The notes beneath the pieces were generated by a model. It was not told the DNA's origin, ran no database searches, and saw only the letters and a program-made list of their open reading frames with translations. 64,000 bases of DNA from an uncultured Coxiella sp. (GTDB lineage Bacteria; Pseudomonadota; Gammaproteobacteria; Coxiellales; Coxiellaceae). Of the stretch, positions 8,901 through 18,675 are shown one piece after another. The stretch spans positions 31,172 through 95,171 of the forward strand of contig CACNSC010000006.1 of assembly GCA_902623005.1 (NCBI GenBank). Direction: 5' to 3'. How positions within the stretch are numbered: position 1 is the stretch's first letter; the number at the start of each line of letters is the position of its first letter. The translations under genes and the position numbers were made by a program.

Positions 8901-10184
8901 ATGACAGGGAATAATTACCAATTAAATACAATCTTATTAAATTTTAGTCCAAAATTACGTGATCTCAATGCGAGAGTTCAAAGCAAATCTATCTTGTCAG
9001 TCATTGAAAAGCTTAAAACACTAAGCAATGAGCAAATATATTTAATGTTGTCGTTTTCATCAACACAAACAATGTCTGTTTGGATGCAATGCATCACTCA
9101 GTTAACAGCGCATGATTGTCATCAATTGATCTCGTATTTAAAACAACATTCAATTTTATCAGACCAACAATGGATTAAACTGTTATCACAAACCGATCAA
9201 GAGCGAAACTCAGCCCTTAATTTATTATTAATCTCAGCAATTCAAGATTCCAATACAGCAAGAGAGCGAGTAATGGAGCAAAGAACAGCTCCAGAACATT
9301 ATCTAACTTTATTCCAATCGTTCAACAAAGATCAGTGGGATGATCTAATGAGAATTAAAAATCATTCCAATGAAAATCTTTTCCATCATCTTTTCAAGCT
9401 TGCTACATCGGCCTCAACAGTTGCGAATATTATGAGCCTTATAAAACCAAAACAATTAGAGCAGCATATGCTGCAGCGGGACTTAAGAAATCACTCACCC
9501 ATTGAATTTATTGCACATTATTATCATAATACTCAAGAAATAAAACAACTCATCGGTAAAATTGGTAGTTTTCTCTGGGAAAAACTGCTAGAACAACAAA
9601 AACGCCAGCGACCTATCGATAGCGTTTTACATCAAGCAGCTCAATGTCAAGATGAGCCAGGATTTAATCTTTTCTTATCACGATTACCTCATAAGCATCG
9701 AGCATTATTATTGATAAAAAATAGTAATGATGAAACTGTGATTGACCTGGCCATGGCGTTTCAATCAATTAACAGTTTAGAGTCACTTGCTCGTCAGTTT
9801 AGTTTCGACGAGCTGGTTAATGTAATGCATCATCAAAAAAAAGAAAATCAAGGCGAGCGACTTCTGATACGTGAAAATGAAAATCATAATGCGATGCAAT
9901 CACTTTTTAAACGAGAAAATTCAATCATTGTATTGATTTGTTTACGGTTATGCTTAGATATTGTCAAGAAATATCCAGTTTATGCTGCAGCAATAAAAAA
10001 TACTTTAGCCAGCATGATTGAACACCCGACATTAGAAAAAAAGCAATTATTAATCGATCAAATATCACGCAGCAAATCCTGGCGTCAAAACTACTTCCCT
10101 TGCTTATTTTCAAGCAGACACCGGGATGCTATTGAAATAGTTGGGAGTCAGTGCAGCATTCCGCAATGCTACGCCATTATTTAA
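8901..10184 (+). CDS. Unassigned helical-repeat-like protein, 427 aa
   Basis: The ATG at 8901 is preceded by CTGGAGGAC, a good ribosome site. The protein is soluble, with no signal peptide, and reads as helical hairpins. Stretches such as SVLHQAAQCQDEPGFNLFL (near residue 235) and NDETVIDLAMAFQSINSLE (near residue 270) resemble degenerate ankyrin-type repeats. No catalytic motif is seen. The C-terminus, SIPQCYAII, has a Cys five residues from the end, so it is not a CaaX box. Its 3' end overlaps the converging MFS gene by 8 bases. The ankyrin-like reading is tentative. Confidence 0.7.
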   Translation: MTGNNYQLNTILLNFSPKLRDLNARVQSKSILSVIEKLKTLSNEQIYLMLSFSSTQTMSVWMQCITQLTAHDCHQLISYLKQHSILSDQQWIKLLSQTDQERNSALNLLLISAIQDSNTARERVMEQRTAPEHYLTLFQSFNKDQWDDLMRIKNHSNENLFHHLFKLATSASTVANIMSLIKPKQLEQHMLQRDLRNHSPIEFIAHYYHNTQEIKQLIGKIGSFLWEKLLEQQKRQRPIDSVLHQAAQCQDEPGFNLFLSRLPHKHRALLLIKNSNDETVIDLAMAFQSINSLESLARQFSFDELVNVMHHQKKENQGERLLIRENENHNAMQSLFKRENSIIVLICLRLCLDIVKKYPVYAAAIKNTLASMIEHPTLEKKQLLIDQISRSKSWRQNYFPCLFSSRHRDAIEIVGSQCSIPQCYAII

Positions 10185-11373
10185 TCAATGGCGCACGCTC
10201 TCTGGAAGTAATAACGGTAAGAAATATAATTAAGAAGACCGCAAAAAGTAACTGCATCAAAAGAATTGGAATCACAGAGTGCAAGATCAACAAGCTAATA
10301 AAATAACTGGATAATGAGGCCAGGCAATTCCTTGTGAAATTAAGGATAGCAGTTGCAGTACCGAAAGCATTATCAACACTGTTGATAGCAGAGCTAATTA
10401 AGCTCCCAATCAACAGGCATAAACCAAACGACGTACAAGTAATCAATGGTGTAAAGAGTTTCCAATTATTAGGATGGTAATGCGTGATTACTAACAACAA
10501 TAAATCGCTGACTATAAAAATAGACAATCCAATGGATTGAATTACTCTTGGTGAGATACGCCCAGTATAATAACGTAGAGTTAGACTTCCAAAAATTATT
10601 GCAATAGCATTCAATGCAAAAAGCCCCGCATACAGGTATTTTCCTAAGCCATAAATTGTCATGTATATAATAGCAGCTGAGCTTATGAAACAGAATGTTG
10701 CAGCAAAGCTCATGGCAGCGGAAAACATCAGACGTAAGAATGCGGTATTACTCAGATGAGCTACAAATTGATTGATCACCGAATCAAAACGAAGTCGTAA
10801 TTTTGGATCTAATGTCTCTGGTAAAGCAAAACTAATCAGAAACATTATAAAGCCATAGCTAAACAAAAAGTGAAAGATGTTTTGCCAATGCTGGTGTTGA
10901 AGTAATGCAGAGCCTATCATAGGTGCTATCATGGGCGCTAGCATCATCATTGCAATAATCGCAGCGATATTCCGGGTTAAACGGTCGCCTGAATAGCAGT
11001 CTCTCATCATGGTAAATGCAATTCCAACGCCGGCAGAATCACCAATCGACTGAAAAAATCGTGCCGCTACTAAAACATTAAGTTGTTGAGAGAGTGAAGC
11101 CACTGCCGTGGCTACCAGGTAAATCACTAGGCCAATTTTTATAATAATCTTGCGGCCAAAAATATCTGATAATGGACCCCAGACTAACATGCCGATAGCA
11201 AACCCAAGCATATAACTTGAAATCGTAACGATAACCTTCGTAGGACTTACGCCAAAAAAATCACCCATAATTGTCACAGCTGGTGTATAGGTATCAATAG
11301 CAAAAGCAGGTAGCGCAGCCAATAAAGCTAAAACGACAAGAAATATAGGTGATTTTTTTTTGATAGAAATCAT
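10177..11373 (-). CDS. MFS transporter, Bcr/CflA drug-resistance type, 398 aa
   Basis: Twelve hydrophobic segments are visible. The N-terminal region carries the Bcr/CflA signature: IDTYTPAVTIMGDFFGVSP, then the loop 2-3 motif GPLSDIFGRKIIIKIG, then RFFQSIGDSAGVGIAF. Members export drugs, sulfonamides, bicyclomycin or small metabolites across the inner membrane by proton antiport. It lies 7 bases downstream of the 246-residue membrane protein gene and probably shares its transcript. Specificity cannot be inferred. Confidence 0.88.
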   Translation of the reverse strand: MISIKKKSPIFLVVLALLAALPAFAIDTYTPAVTIMGDFFGVSPTKVIVTISSYMLGFAIGMLVWGPLSDIFGRKIIIKIGLVIYLVATAVASLSQQLNVLVAARFFQSIGDSAGVGIAFTMMRDCYSGDRLTRNIAAIIAMMMLAPMIAPMIGSALLQHQHWQNIFHFLFSYGFIMFLISFALPETLDPKLRLRFDSVINQFVAHLSNTAFLRLMFSAAMSFAATFCFISSAAIIYMTIYGLGKYLYAGLFALNAIAIIFGSLTLRYYTGRISPRVIQSIGLSIFIVSDLLLLVITHYHPNNWKLFTPLITCTSFGLCLLIGSLISSAINSVDNAFGTATAILNFTRNCLASLSSYFISLLILHSVIPILLMQLLFAVFLIIFLTVITSRERAPLIK

Positions 11374-11380
11374 AAGTCAG

Positions 11381-12121
11381 CTAGAGCGAAAAATCAGGTA
11401 AGTGACGAATGGTACAATCATTTGTTAGGAGCAACCAGTAGTTAATTATGATAGGAAGAAATCCAGTGATAGTAAATATTGCCGCAGGAATATTGAGAAA
11501 ATATTTTTCTAATAAAGCCATATGTTCACTCGATGGCAATACTAGCAATGCCATTATCAGGACTAAAAGATAAAGTAAAATAACTTTTATAAAATTAGCA
11601 CTCACTAACGTTATACTCAGTGAGAACGCAGCTGCAAGCTTAATGTTATGGATTATAATTAATGGGTATGCAAACACAGTTGATAGAAAAATAAATGCAA
11701 GTGCCGAAGATATACCTAGATCAAGAAACAAGCCCGTTATCTTTGTGGCATCAATTCGCTTAATAATAAGTATTGCAAGAATGATCAAGCAAGTTAAATA
11801 AAAAATCAATATTGCGACGCTTTTCCATTGTTTTTTTGTGGGGAAAACTCTTTTTTTCTCACCCATACACACATAATGAAAACAACTCATTGAGACAATC
11901 AAGAAAATGAGACCAACGATCATAATACCCAAATCAATAGTGTATTCTAACCATAAAGATAGCTTCTCTGGTAAGAGTAAGCTTGCTAAATAACAACACA
12001 CAATTGGTACGATAAAAGGCCAGATAACGATAAACGAAGACCTAAAATACTTGATTGATCTAATCAATAATCGCAATAGTGACAACTCTTTTTTTGGATA
12101 GAAAGAGCTATGATTCATCAA
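11381..12121 (-). CDS. Unassigned inner-membrane protein with about six TM segments, 246 aa
   Basis: After a basic N-terminus (residues 1-30), hydrophobic segments lie near residues 33-50, 62-88, 103-122, 132-152, 160-198 and 213-232. A short Lys/Arg loop (GEKKRVFPTKKQWK) follows the second. No family motif is recognised. The start codon overlaps the stop of the fadJ-type gene by 4 bases (ATGA), so translation is probably coupled to the beta-oxidation operon and continues into the Bcr/CflA transporter. A role alongside fatty acid metabolism or export is only suggested by position. Confidence 0.75.
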   Translation of the reverse strand: MMNHSSFYPKKELSLLRLLIRSIKYFRSSFIVIWPFIVPIVCCYLASLLLPEKLSLWLEYTIDLGIMIVGLIFLIVSMSCFHYVCMGEKKRVFPTKKQWKSVAILIFYLTCLIILAILIIKRIDATKITGLFLDLGISSALAFIFLSTVFAYPLIIIHNIKLAAAFSLSITLVSANFIKVILLYLLVLIMALLVLPSSEHMALLEKYFLNIPAAIFTITGFLPIIINYWLLLTNDCTIRHLPDFSL

Positions 12122-14181
12122 CTTACTACCTGCTGTTGATGATCTGGGCTAAGCACCTCCCAGCCCGCTTTTGGCTTGAAACGATTACCGTGATCTTCAG
12201 TTAAACGTTCCAACTGAGCAACCACATCAATGACACCGCGCTGTTGAGCATAATGCAAAGGACCACCGCGAAAAGGAGCAAAACCTGTACCAAAGATCAT
12301 ACCTGCATCCAATAAATCCTGATCAGAAACCACACCTTGATGTAAACAAAATACGGCCTCGTTGACCATCGACAGTATGAGTCGATCGGTTAGATCCGGT
12401 GTTCTTAAATCACCATCGTTATCACTGACTGTGGTAGAAATCTTTTTACCTTTGTTATACGCATAAAAACCTTGTCCAGTTTTAACGCCCAAGTGACCAT
12501 CTTCAACCATTTGATGCAATTTAGAGGGCACGTCTCGTCCCAATGATTCTGCCAAAATCTCACCGACTGATAAACAAACATCGAGGCCAACTGTATCCGC
12601 TAAGTGTATCGGCCCCATTGGCATGCCAAAATCCAATGCTGCCTGATCGATGCGATCTGCAGGCACGCCTTCCTCAAGTAAAATCATGGCCTCAAGTAGA
12701 TACGGTATCAGAATTCGATTGACTAAAAACCCAGGCTGGCTACCGACAACAACAGGTGAACGCTTGATTTGTGTTACAAAAGCGGCTGCTTGATGCACAA
12801 TCTCATCACGAGTTTCCTGACTTTTTACGATTTCAACCAGTGGCATTTTTGCGACTGGGTTAAAGAAATGAATTCCAACCAGACGACTGGGCTCTTTCAT
12901 ACTCTTTGCAATTTTTTCAAGTGGTATACTTGAGGTATTAGAAGCGAGAATTGCGCCTTTCTTGGCACGCTGTTCAAGCTCGGTAAATACGCTTTGTTTG
13001 GCTTCTAGATTTTCAAAGATAGCTTCGATAACAATATCGGCTTGAGCTACTCCACGTCCTCCAATATCCGGCAATAATCGATCCTGTGCAGCTTGAATTA
13101 AATAAGCTTTTTTAAGTTTTTTCTTGAATAGCGCATGAGCCCGCTTCATTGCCGGGGCTAATCTCTCGGCTGATTGATCTTGCAATGTTACTGTCATCCC
13201 TTGAAGAGCGCACCACGCTGCAATGTCACCACCCATAGTGCCCGCACCAATAACATGCACCGAACCAGGCTTAAAGCTAATTTGCTTGCCGAGCTCTTTC
13301 ATACGATTTTGTAAAAAGAAAACACGACCTAAATTTTTCGCAGTATCAGTTGCAAACATTTTACTAATGGAACGAGCTTCGTTGACCATCGCATCGCCAC
13401 CAATACCATCGGCAGCCCAATTCTCAACCACAGCATAAGGTGCTGGGTAATGTTCACGACTAACCGCTTTCTTGGCCAGCTGTTTTAATAGTAAACGTTT
13501 CACAAGGGGACGAAAAATACTTTGATTGCTTAGGCTGTGCCACCATTTAGGAGAATACGGCGCAGGTTGCTTTGAAATGTAATATCGGGCAGCGTTTTCT
13601 AGCTGCCTCATTGGTACAGCCTCGTCCACCATACCCATTCGCTTGGCGGCACGCGCAGAGATTGCAGCGCCTGGCAGTATAATACTCATCGCAGGAATCG
13701 CACCAATTAGTTTTGGCAGGCGAATACATCCACCCCAACCTGGATGAATACCAAGCTTGATTTCTGGTAAGCCAATTTTGGTACTTGGTTTATCCAGCGC
13801 GATGCGGTAACGACAAGCCAACGCCAGCTCATAACCACCACCCAGACAAAACCCATTGATCAGTGCAACGGTAGGGATTGATAATGACTCGACTTTATCA
13901 AAAATCATTTGTCCATGACGAATCCATTCAAAAAAGTCGTCTTCACTTTGACAATTGGAAAACTGCTTAATGTCAGCACCCGCAATGAACCCACTGGATT
14001 TAGCTGATGTAATAACAACACCTCTTGAGGCTAATAACGTCGGCTCATCCAGCAAACATTCTAACTCTAATAGCACTTCCTGACTGATGGTGTTCACAGC
14101 CTCGCCATGTCGGTCGAGTGATAGCCAACTAATACCCTCTTTATCGATATAAAACTGCCAATGTTTTTTCACTTCAGCCAT
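12118..14181 (-). CDS. fadJ: Fatty acid oxidation complex alpha subunit (enoyl-CoA hydratase / 3-hydroxyacyl-CoA dehydrogenase), FadJ-like, 687 aa
   Basis: I place the start at the ATG at 14181, with AAGGA 7 bases upstream; an upstream TTG has no such site. The N-terminal crotonase domain (to about residue 190) shows GFIAGADIKQF and GGGYELALACRYRIA. The NAD-binding dehydrogenase domain follows with HVIGAGTMGGDIAAW and IFENLEAKQ, then the dehydrogenase C-terminal domains (SQPGFLVNRIL; GVKTGQGFYAYN). Together they catalyse hydration of enoyl-CoA and oxidation of 3-hydroxyacyl-CoA. The thiolase partner is encoded 21 bases upstream in the same operon. The FadJ versus FadB label rests on pairing with a FadI-sized thiolase and the hydratase-first order. 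Confidence 0.92.
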   Translation of the reverse strand: MAEVKKHWQFYIDKEGISWLSLDRHGEAVNTISQEVLLELECLLDEPTLLASRGVVITSAKSSGFIAGADIKQFSNCQSEDDFFEWIRHGQMIFDKVESLSIPTVALINGFCLGGGYELALACRYRIALDKPSTKIGLPEIKLGIHPGWGGCIRLPKLIGAIPAMSIILPGAAISARAAKRMGMVDEAVPMRQLENAARYYISKQPAPYSPKWWHSLSNQSIFRPLVKRLLLKQLAKKAVSREHYPAPYAVVENWAADGIGGDAMVNEARSISKMFATDTAKNLGRVFFLQNRMKELGKQISFKPGSVHVIGAGTMGGDIAAWCALQGMTVTLQDQSAERLAPAMKRAHALFKKKLKKAYLIQAAQDRLLPDIGGRGVAQADIVIEAIFENLEAKQSVFTELEQRAKKGAILASNTSSIPLEKIAKSMKEPSRLVGIHFFNPVAKMPLVEIVKSQETRDEIVHQAAAFVTQIKRSPVVVGSQPGFLVNRILIPYLLEAMILLEEGVPADRIDQAALDFGMPMGPIHLADTVGLDVCLSVGEILAESLGRDVPSKLHQMVEDGHLGVKTGQGFYAYNKGKKISTTVSDNDGDLRTPDLTDRLILSMVNEAVFCLHQGVVSDQDLLDAGMIFGTGFAPFRGGPLHYAQQRGVIDVVAQLERLTEDHGNRFKPKAGWEVLSPDHQQQVVS

Positions 14182-14202
14182 GATTTTTTCCTTATCCAAT
14201 GA

Positions 14203-15504
14203 TTACCCGTCAACACGATTTAAAAGCGCAGCGCCACCAATACCACCACCAATACACAATGTTGCAACACCTGATTTTTCATTTAAGCGTTTCAATACAT
14301 TGAGAACATGCAAGACAATACGCGCACCACTCGCTCCCACTGGGTGACCCAAAGCAATAGCACCACCATCAATATTCAAGCGATCTTTGTCAATTGCACC
14401 AAAGGCAGTACTCAAGCCCAGTTCTTTTTGACAAAACTCTTCTGACTCCCAAGCTTTTAGACAACCCAATGTTTGGGCAGCAAAGGCTTCATTAATTTCC
14501 CAATAATTGATATCGGCTGGCTTAAGTTCATGCTTGTGCAACAAGGGTGGTACCGCATAACTTGGCCCTAGCCCCATAGTGAGAGGATTACAACCAGCCC
14601 AATGAACATCAACCAATTGCCCTAAAACTGGTAATTGATACTGCTCAACGGCTTGCTCACTGGCCATAACTAGCACTGCAGCACCATCACTTACTTGCGA
14701 GCTATTCGCAGCTGTTATTGCACCGAACTTTCTATCAAATGCGGGCTTCAAGCGCGCCAAGCTCTGCATGCTAGTATCCGGCCGCACTCCGTCATCAAGG
14801 TTGTAGAGTTTTCCTTTTGCATCGAATAGGTTGATCATCTCTGATTTAAAATAGCCTGCTGATTCAGCTGCAGCAGCACGCAGTTGACTGGACATGGCAA
14901 ATTCATCCATTGCTTCTCGCGTAATACCAAATTGAAAAGCAATTTCTTCGGTTGATTGACCCATATTGCAGTTGTAAAGGAAATCAGACAGCCCATGTAA
15001 CAGGCTAATAATAGGCTTTAAATAACGCGGTCTGAGCTCTTTAATCAAAGCGCATTTGCTGATGAATGTTCTTGCTTTACTGAATCTTGCCAGCCAGTTC
15101 ACCATGTCAGGTTGATAGATCAGTGGCGCTCGACTCATGGTTTCTGTACCACCCGCTAACACAAGATTCGATCGGCCAGTCGCGATATTTTGAAAGGCGC
15201 AGTCAAGGGATTGCATGCCAGAAGCGCAGTTACGTTGGACCGTCCAGCCCGGTACTTTCTGTCCACAACCTAAGCGCAGAGCAATAATTCGACCGATATT
15301 AGCCTCGGTCTCACTGGGTATGACGCACCCCATAATGACTTCATCAAGCTGCGTCGGACAAAGACTTAAACGATTCAACAGTTCTTGACCGGCACGAGTC
15401 GCTAGATCAGAAGCAGAAAAGGGTCCACGAGGGCCACGTGCTTTTAAAAACGGCGTGCGGGTACCGTCGACGATATAAACCGGTCTCAGCGTACTATTGG
15501 GCAT
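14203..15504 (-). CDS. fadI: Acetyl-CoA C-acyltransferase, FadI-type thiolase, 433 aa
   Basis: The start ATG at 15504 has AAAGGA 8 bases upstream. Catalytic landmarks of the thiolase family are present: the nucleophile Cys in RNCASGMQS (near residue 92), the His in GHPVGASGARI (near 390) and the second Cys in CIGGGIGGAAL (near 420). At 433 residues it matches the longer FadI/trifunctional-beta group rather than the roughly 390-residue FadA. It performs the last, CoA-cleaving step of beta-oxidation with the adjacent alpha subunit. The roughly 215 bases upstream hold no gene and presumably the operon promoter. Confidence 0.93.
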   Translation of the reverse strand: MPNSTLRPVYIVDGTRTPFLKARGPRGPFSASDLATRAGQELLNRLSLCPTQLDEVIMGCVIPSETEANIGRIIALRLGCGQKVPGWTVQRNCASGMQSLDCAFQNIATGRSNLVLAGGTETMSRAPLIYQPDMVNWLARFSKARTFISKCALIKELRPRYLKPIISLLHGLSDFLYNCNMGQSTEEIAFQFGITREAMDEFAMSSQLRAAAAESAGYFKSEMINLFDAKGKLYNLDDGVRPDTSMQSLARLKPAFDRKFGAITAANSSQVSDGAAVLVMASEQAVEQYQLPVLGQLVDVHWAGCNPLTMGLGPSYAVPPLLHKHELKPADINYWEINEAFAAQTLGCLKAWESEEFCQKELGLSTAFGAIDKDRLNIDGGAIALGHPVGASGARIVLHVLNVLKRLNEKSGVATLCIGGGIGGAALLNRVDG

Positions 15505-15720
15505 ATAAACATCCTTTTATATTTAAGATAAGTCATACCACTATTAAACACCAAAGTTGGCGTTGCTACCAATAATTCAGATACATCAGTAACATAGAGG
15601 GTGACTCTCAAATCTTCACATGCCACCAAAGTAACAACGGTTTCATAGCAACCCTGCTACACCGCTTCTCATTTGTAAGCTAAATTCCAGGCCTATGCCT
15701 TGCTTTTTGCTGGACTACGA

Positions 15721-17121
15721 TTAAATATCGAGCTTCTTTTTTAGGTAAGCTGCAACAGCACGAACGCCCTCAATATCACCACCCTTTTTATGTCCCTCTA
15801 AAGCGTGCTCGTGCATACCCGGAATATCGAAATGCAACCACGCGGTTTCTTGCGCGACAAATTTATCCAGGAATAAAGCGGCTGTTATAGTACCCGCCTC
15901 ACCCGTCGTCGAACAGTTTTGGCAATCGGCAATTGTGCTTGAGAGCATGGCGTTATAGGGACGATGTAAAGGTAATGGCCAAACTAGATCATGCTCTGTT
16001 ACAGAGTAAGCTTGAACCTCGTGCGCTAACTGAGACTGATTACTAAAGACAGCAGCATAGTCAGGTCCTAAAGCAACTGCCCTAGCACCAGTCAATGTAG
16101 CAAAATCGATCAGATAATCTGGTGACTCGCTGCAGGCTTCATATAGCGCATCACATAAAATCAGACGACCTTCCGCATCGGTATTATCAACTTCGACCGT
16201 TATACCCGCACGTGTTTTTATAATGTCACCAGGACGGTAGCTTTTGTTATCAATAGCATTCTCAACCGCCGGAATCATCAAACGTAAGCGCACTGGCCAT
16301 TGTTGCATCATAATGGTGCGCGCTAGTGCAATTGCTGAAGCGCTTCCACCCATGTCCTTTTTCATCAGACGCATTCCACGCGGTGGTTTTAAATTTAGAC
16401 CACCGGTGTCAAAGCACACGCCTTTACCAACCAAGGTAATTTTTGGAGCATTCTCGTCACCCCAAGTAAGATCGATCAAACGTGGTGCATAGTCATCTTT
16501 AGCACCTTTACCAACCGCATGAATAGCTGGATAGTCACTGGCCAGTTGCTCACCAGATATCACCGTTACAGTCGCGTCATGCTCGTCTGCAACGTGCCGA
16601 ATCAGCTGTTCGATATCAGGTGGCCCCATATCCGCACAAGGCGTGTTGATCATGTCTCGGGCTAAGCTATAACTACTGACCCAGCTTTCCAGCTTCAACG
16701 CATCGATCTCAGCAGGCACAAGCAGTTGGGCACATGACTCCTCTACAACTTGATATTGTGAATAGCGATAGGAGCCCAAGCCCCAGAATAAGTAAGCTAG
16801 CTCAATCTCGTGCTCACTCGCATCAATGTGACTCAGATCGAATGAGTAGCATCCTGGCTCTAGTCGATGTGGAATTGACGACATTAGCGAAGGATCAAAA
16901 TGCTCACCAATTCCAATCAAAACGGCCTGTAAACTGGCGTCGTCAGCCGGTAAGTGGCAAACCTGTTTAGACTTGGCTTTAAACCCTGTATGTTTGAGCC
17001 AAAGCTTAGCAGTTGTGTTTAGCGTGGCTTCAAAACGTTCGAGGCTTTCGCTAGTTAGTAAAGTTAAAGATACCGATTTTTGCTTGTGATCTTCAGCTGA
17101 GAAAGAAAAATAGTCTGTCAT
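15721..17121 (-). CDS. M17 leucyl aminopeptidase family protein, 466 aa
   Basis: I choose the internal ATG at 17121 (MTDYFSFSAEDHK); an upstream in-frame ATG at 17157 adds 12 residues and neither has a strong ribosome site. The C-terminal catalytic half shows the two-metal M17 site: LVGKGVCFDTGGLNLKP, KKDMGGSASAIAL and NTDAEGRLILCDALYEA, supplying the conserved Lys, Asp and Glu ligands. It releases N-terminal amino acids from peptides in the cytosol, probably as a hexamer. It is shorter than the roughly 500-residue PepA and resembles the PepB/M17-like branch. It stands alone, divergent from miaB. Confidence 0.9.
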   Translation of the reverse strand: MTDYFSFSAEDHKQKSVSLTLLTSESLERFEATLNTTAKLWLKHTGFKAKSKQVCHLPADDASLQAVLIGIGEHFDPSLMSSIPHRLEPGCYSFDLSHIDASEHEIELAYLFWGLGSYRYSQYQVVEESCAQLLVPAEIDALKLESWVSSYSLARDMINTPCADMGPPDIEQLIRHVADEHDATVTVISGEQLASDYPAIHAVGKGAKDDYAPRLIDLTWGDENAPKITLVGKGVCFDTGGLNLKPPRGMRLMKKDMGGSASAIALARTIMMQQWPVRLRLMIPAVENAIDNKSYRPGDIIKTRAGITVEVDNTDAEGRLILCDALYEACSESPDYLIDFATLTGARAVALGPDYAAVFSNQSQLAHEVQAYSVTEHDLVWPLPLHRPYNAMLSSTIADCQNCSTTGEAGTITAALFLDKFVAQETAWLHFDIPGMHEHALEGHKKGGDIEGVRAVAAYLKKKLDI

Positions 17122-17274
17122 GATAATTCCGTTGGCTTGATGAATTCTGCATACCATAACAAACCGAGACTACAGTGCAAAGCCTACTCTTTGCATGCTA
17201 CAGACACTCTAGCTATCTGTTTAAAACCAGCATACAATGCGCGCCTCTGTTTAATTGAATGGGAATAGGCAACC

Positions 17275-18600
17275 ATGAAGACCATGCACATTAAGACATT
17301 TGGCTGTCAAATGAACGAATATGACTCTGGCAAAATCGGTGATGTTCTCAGTGCGTCCCATGATCTTGCGCTATCGGATTCGCCAGATAATGCGGATGTT
17401 CTTATTTTAAACACCTGCTCGATTCGTGAAAAAGCTCAGGAAAAAGTTTTTTCTGACCTAGGGAGATGGTTTAAACTTAAACAAAAAAACCCGAATGTCA
17501 TTATTGCCGTGGGTGGTTGTGTTGCCAGTCAAGAAGGATCAGCCATTTTAAAGCGCGCACCTTACGTTGATATTGTTTTTGGTCCACAAACGCTGCATCG
17601 CCTTCCTGAGATGGTGTCATCCGTGCAAAAACACCGAAAGTCTACTGTTGATATCAGCTTCCCCGAGATTGAAAAATTTGATTGCTTACCGACCCCTCGT
17701 GCCAAAGGACCTACTGCCTATGTCTCCATCATGGAAGGTTGCAGCAAATATTGTACCTACTGCGTGGTGCCATATACGCGCGGTGAAGAGATCAGTCGAC
17801 CGTTTGATGATGTACTAGCCGAATGTGCCGTATTGGCAGAGCAAAATGTTAAAGAAATCACACTGCTTGGACAGAATGTCAATGATTACCGCGGTCTGAT
17901 GAATGATGGCACGCTTGCTGACCTTGCCCTGTTGATCCACTATATCGCTGCGATTGATGGCATTGAACGAATTCGTTTTATTACTTCTTACCCCTCTTCG
18001 TTTTCAGATAATTTAATCGATGCTTATGCTGAGGAACCTAAACTTGCCAACTACTTACACCTTCCGATACAAAGTGGTTCTGATCGTATTTTAGCCGCAA
18101 TGAAGCGAACATATACCGTACTAGAATACAAATCTCGTATCAGAAAGCTGAGACAAGTCCGACCCGACATTAGTCTCTCTACAGATATCATTGTCGGCTT
18201 TCCGGGTGAGACTGATCATGATTTTGAACAAACACTGAATCTAGCCAAAGAGCTCAATTTTGATCACTCGTACAGTTTTATCTACAGTGCTAGACCAGGA
18301 ACACCGGCAGCGAATCTTAAAGACGATACTCCTCTTGCTGTTAAGCAAGAACGCTTGAGTCGTTTGCAAGCCGTAATAAAACAACAAGCAATGCAGATTA
18401 GTCATGACATGGTAGGTACAGCACAAACACTTATTGTCACCGGGCCGTCTAAGAAAGACCCAAATCAACTCAGTGGCCGCACTGAAAATAATCGTGTTGT
18501 TAACTTCACCGCACCAGCATCGATGATAGGTGAGTTAGCTACTGTTGAAATCATTGAAGCCTTACCCAACTCGCTTCGCGGCAAGCTTCTTGATATTTAG
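17275..18600 (+). CDS. miaB: tRNA-2-methylthio-N6-dimethylallyladenosine synthase MiaB, 441 aa
   Basis: All three MiaB parts are visible. The N-terminal UPF0004 domain has its three cluster cysteines ([30 protein letters not shown]). The radical-SAM core has [18 protein letters not shown], and a TRAM domain lies at the end (residues about 375-440). The enzyme adds the methylthio group at position 37 of tRNAs reading UNN codons. Length matches the family. It is the first gene of the conserved miaB-ybeZYX-lnt block. A TACAAT at 17233-17238 may be its -10 box, with no good -35. Confidence 0.97.
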   Translation: MKTMHIKTFGCQMNEYDSGKIGDVLSASHDLALSDSPDNADVLILNTCSIREKAQEKVFSDLGRWFKLKQKNPNVIIAVGGCVASQEGSAILKRAPYVDIVFGPQTLHRLPEMVSSVQKHRKSTVDISFPEIEKFDCLPTPRAKGPTAYVSIMEGCSKYCTYCVVPYTRGEEISRPFDDVLAECAVLAEQNVKEITLLGQNVNDYRGLMNDGTLADLALLIHYIAAIDGIERIRFITSYPSSFSDNLIDAYAEEPKLANYLHLPIQSGSDRILAAMKRTYTVLEYKSRIRKLRQVRPDISLSTDIIVGFPGETDHDFEQTLNLAKELNFDHSYSFIYSARPGTPAANLKDDTPLAVKQERLSRLQAVIKQQAMQISHDMVGTAQTLIVTGPSKKDPNQLSGRTENNRVVNFTAPASMIGELATVEIIEALPNSLRGKLLDI

Positions 18601-18675
18601 ATCCGTTTTGTCGTATCGTATTCCTGAAGAGTTTATTAAGGCATACTGACAACACGGTCTTAAAAGGGAGCAACA

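Noticed and set aside
10150..10184. Possible CaaX prenylation box at the end of the 427-residue protein
   Set aside because: The terminal residues are CYAII, so the Cys is five from the end, not four. The motif does not fit.
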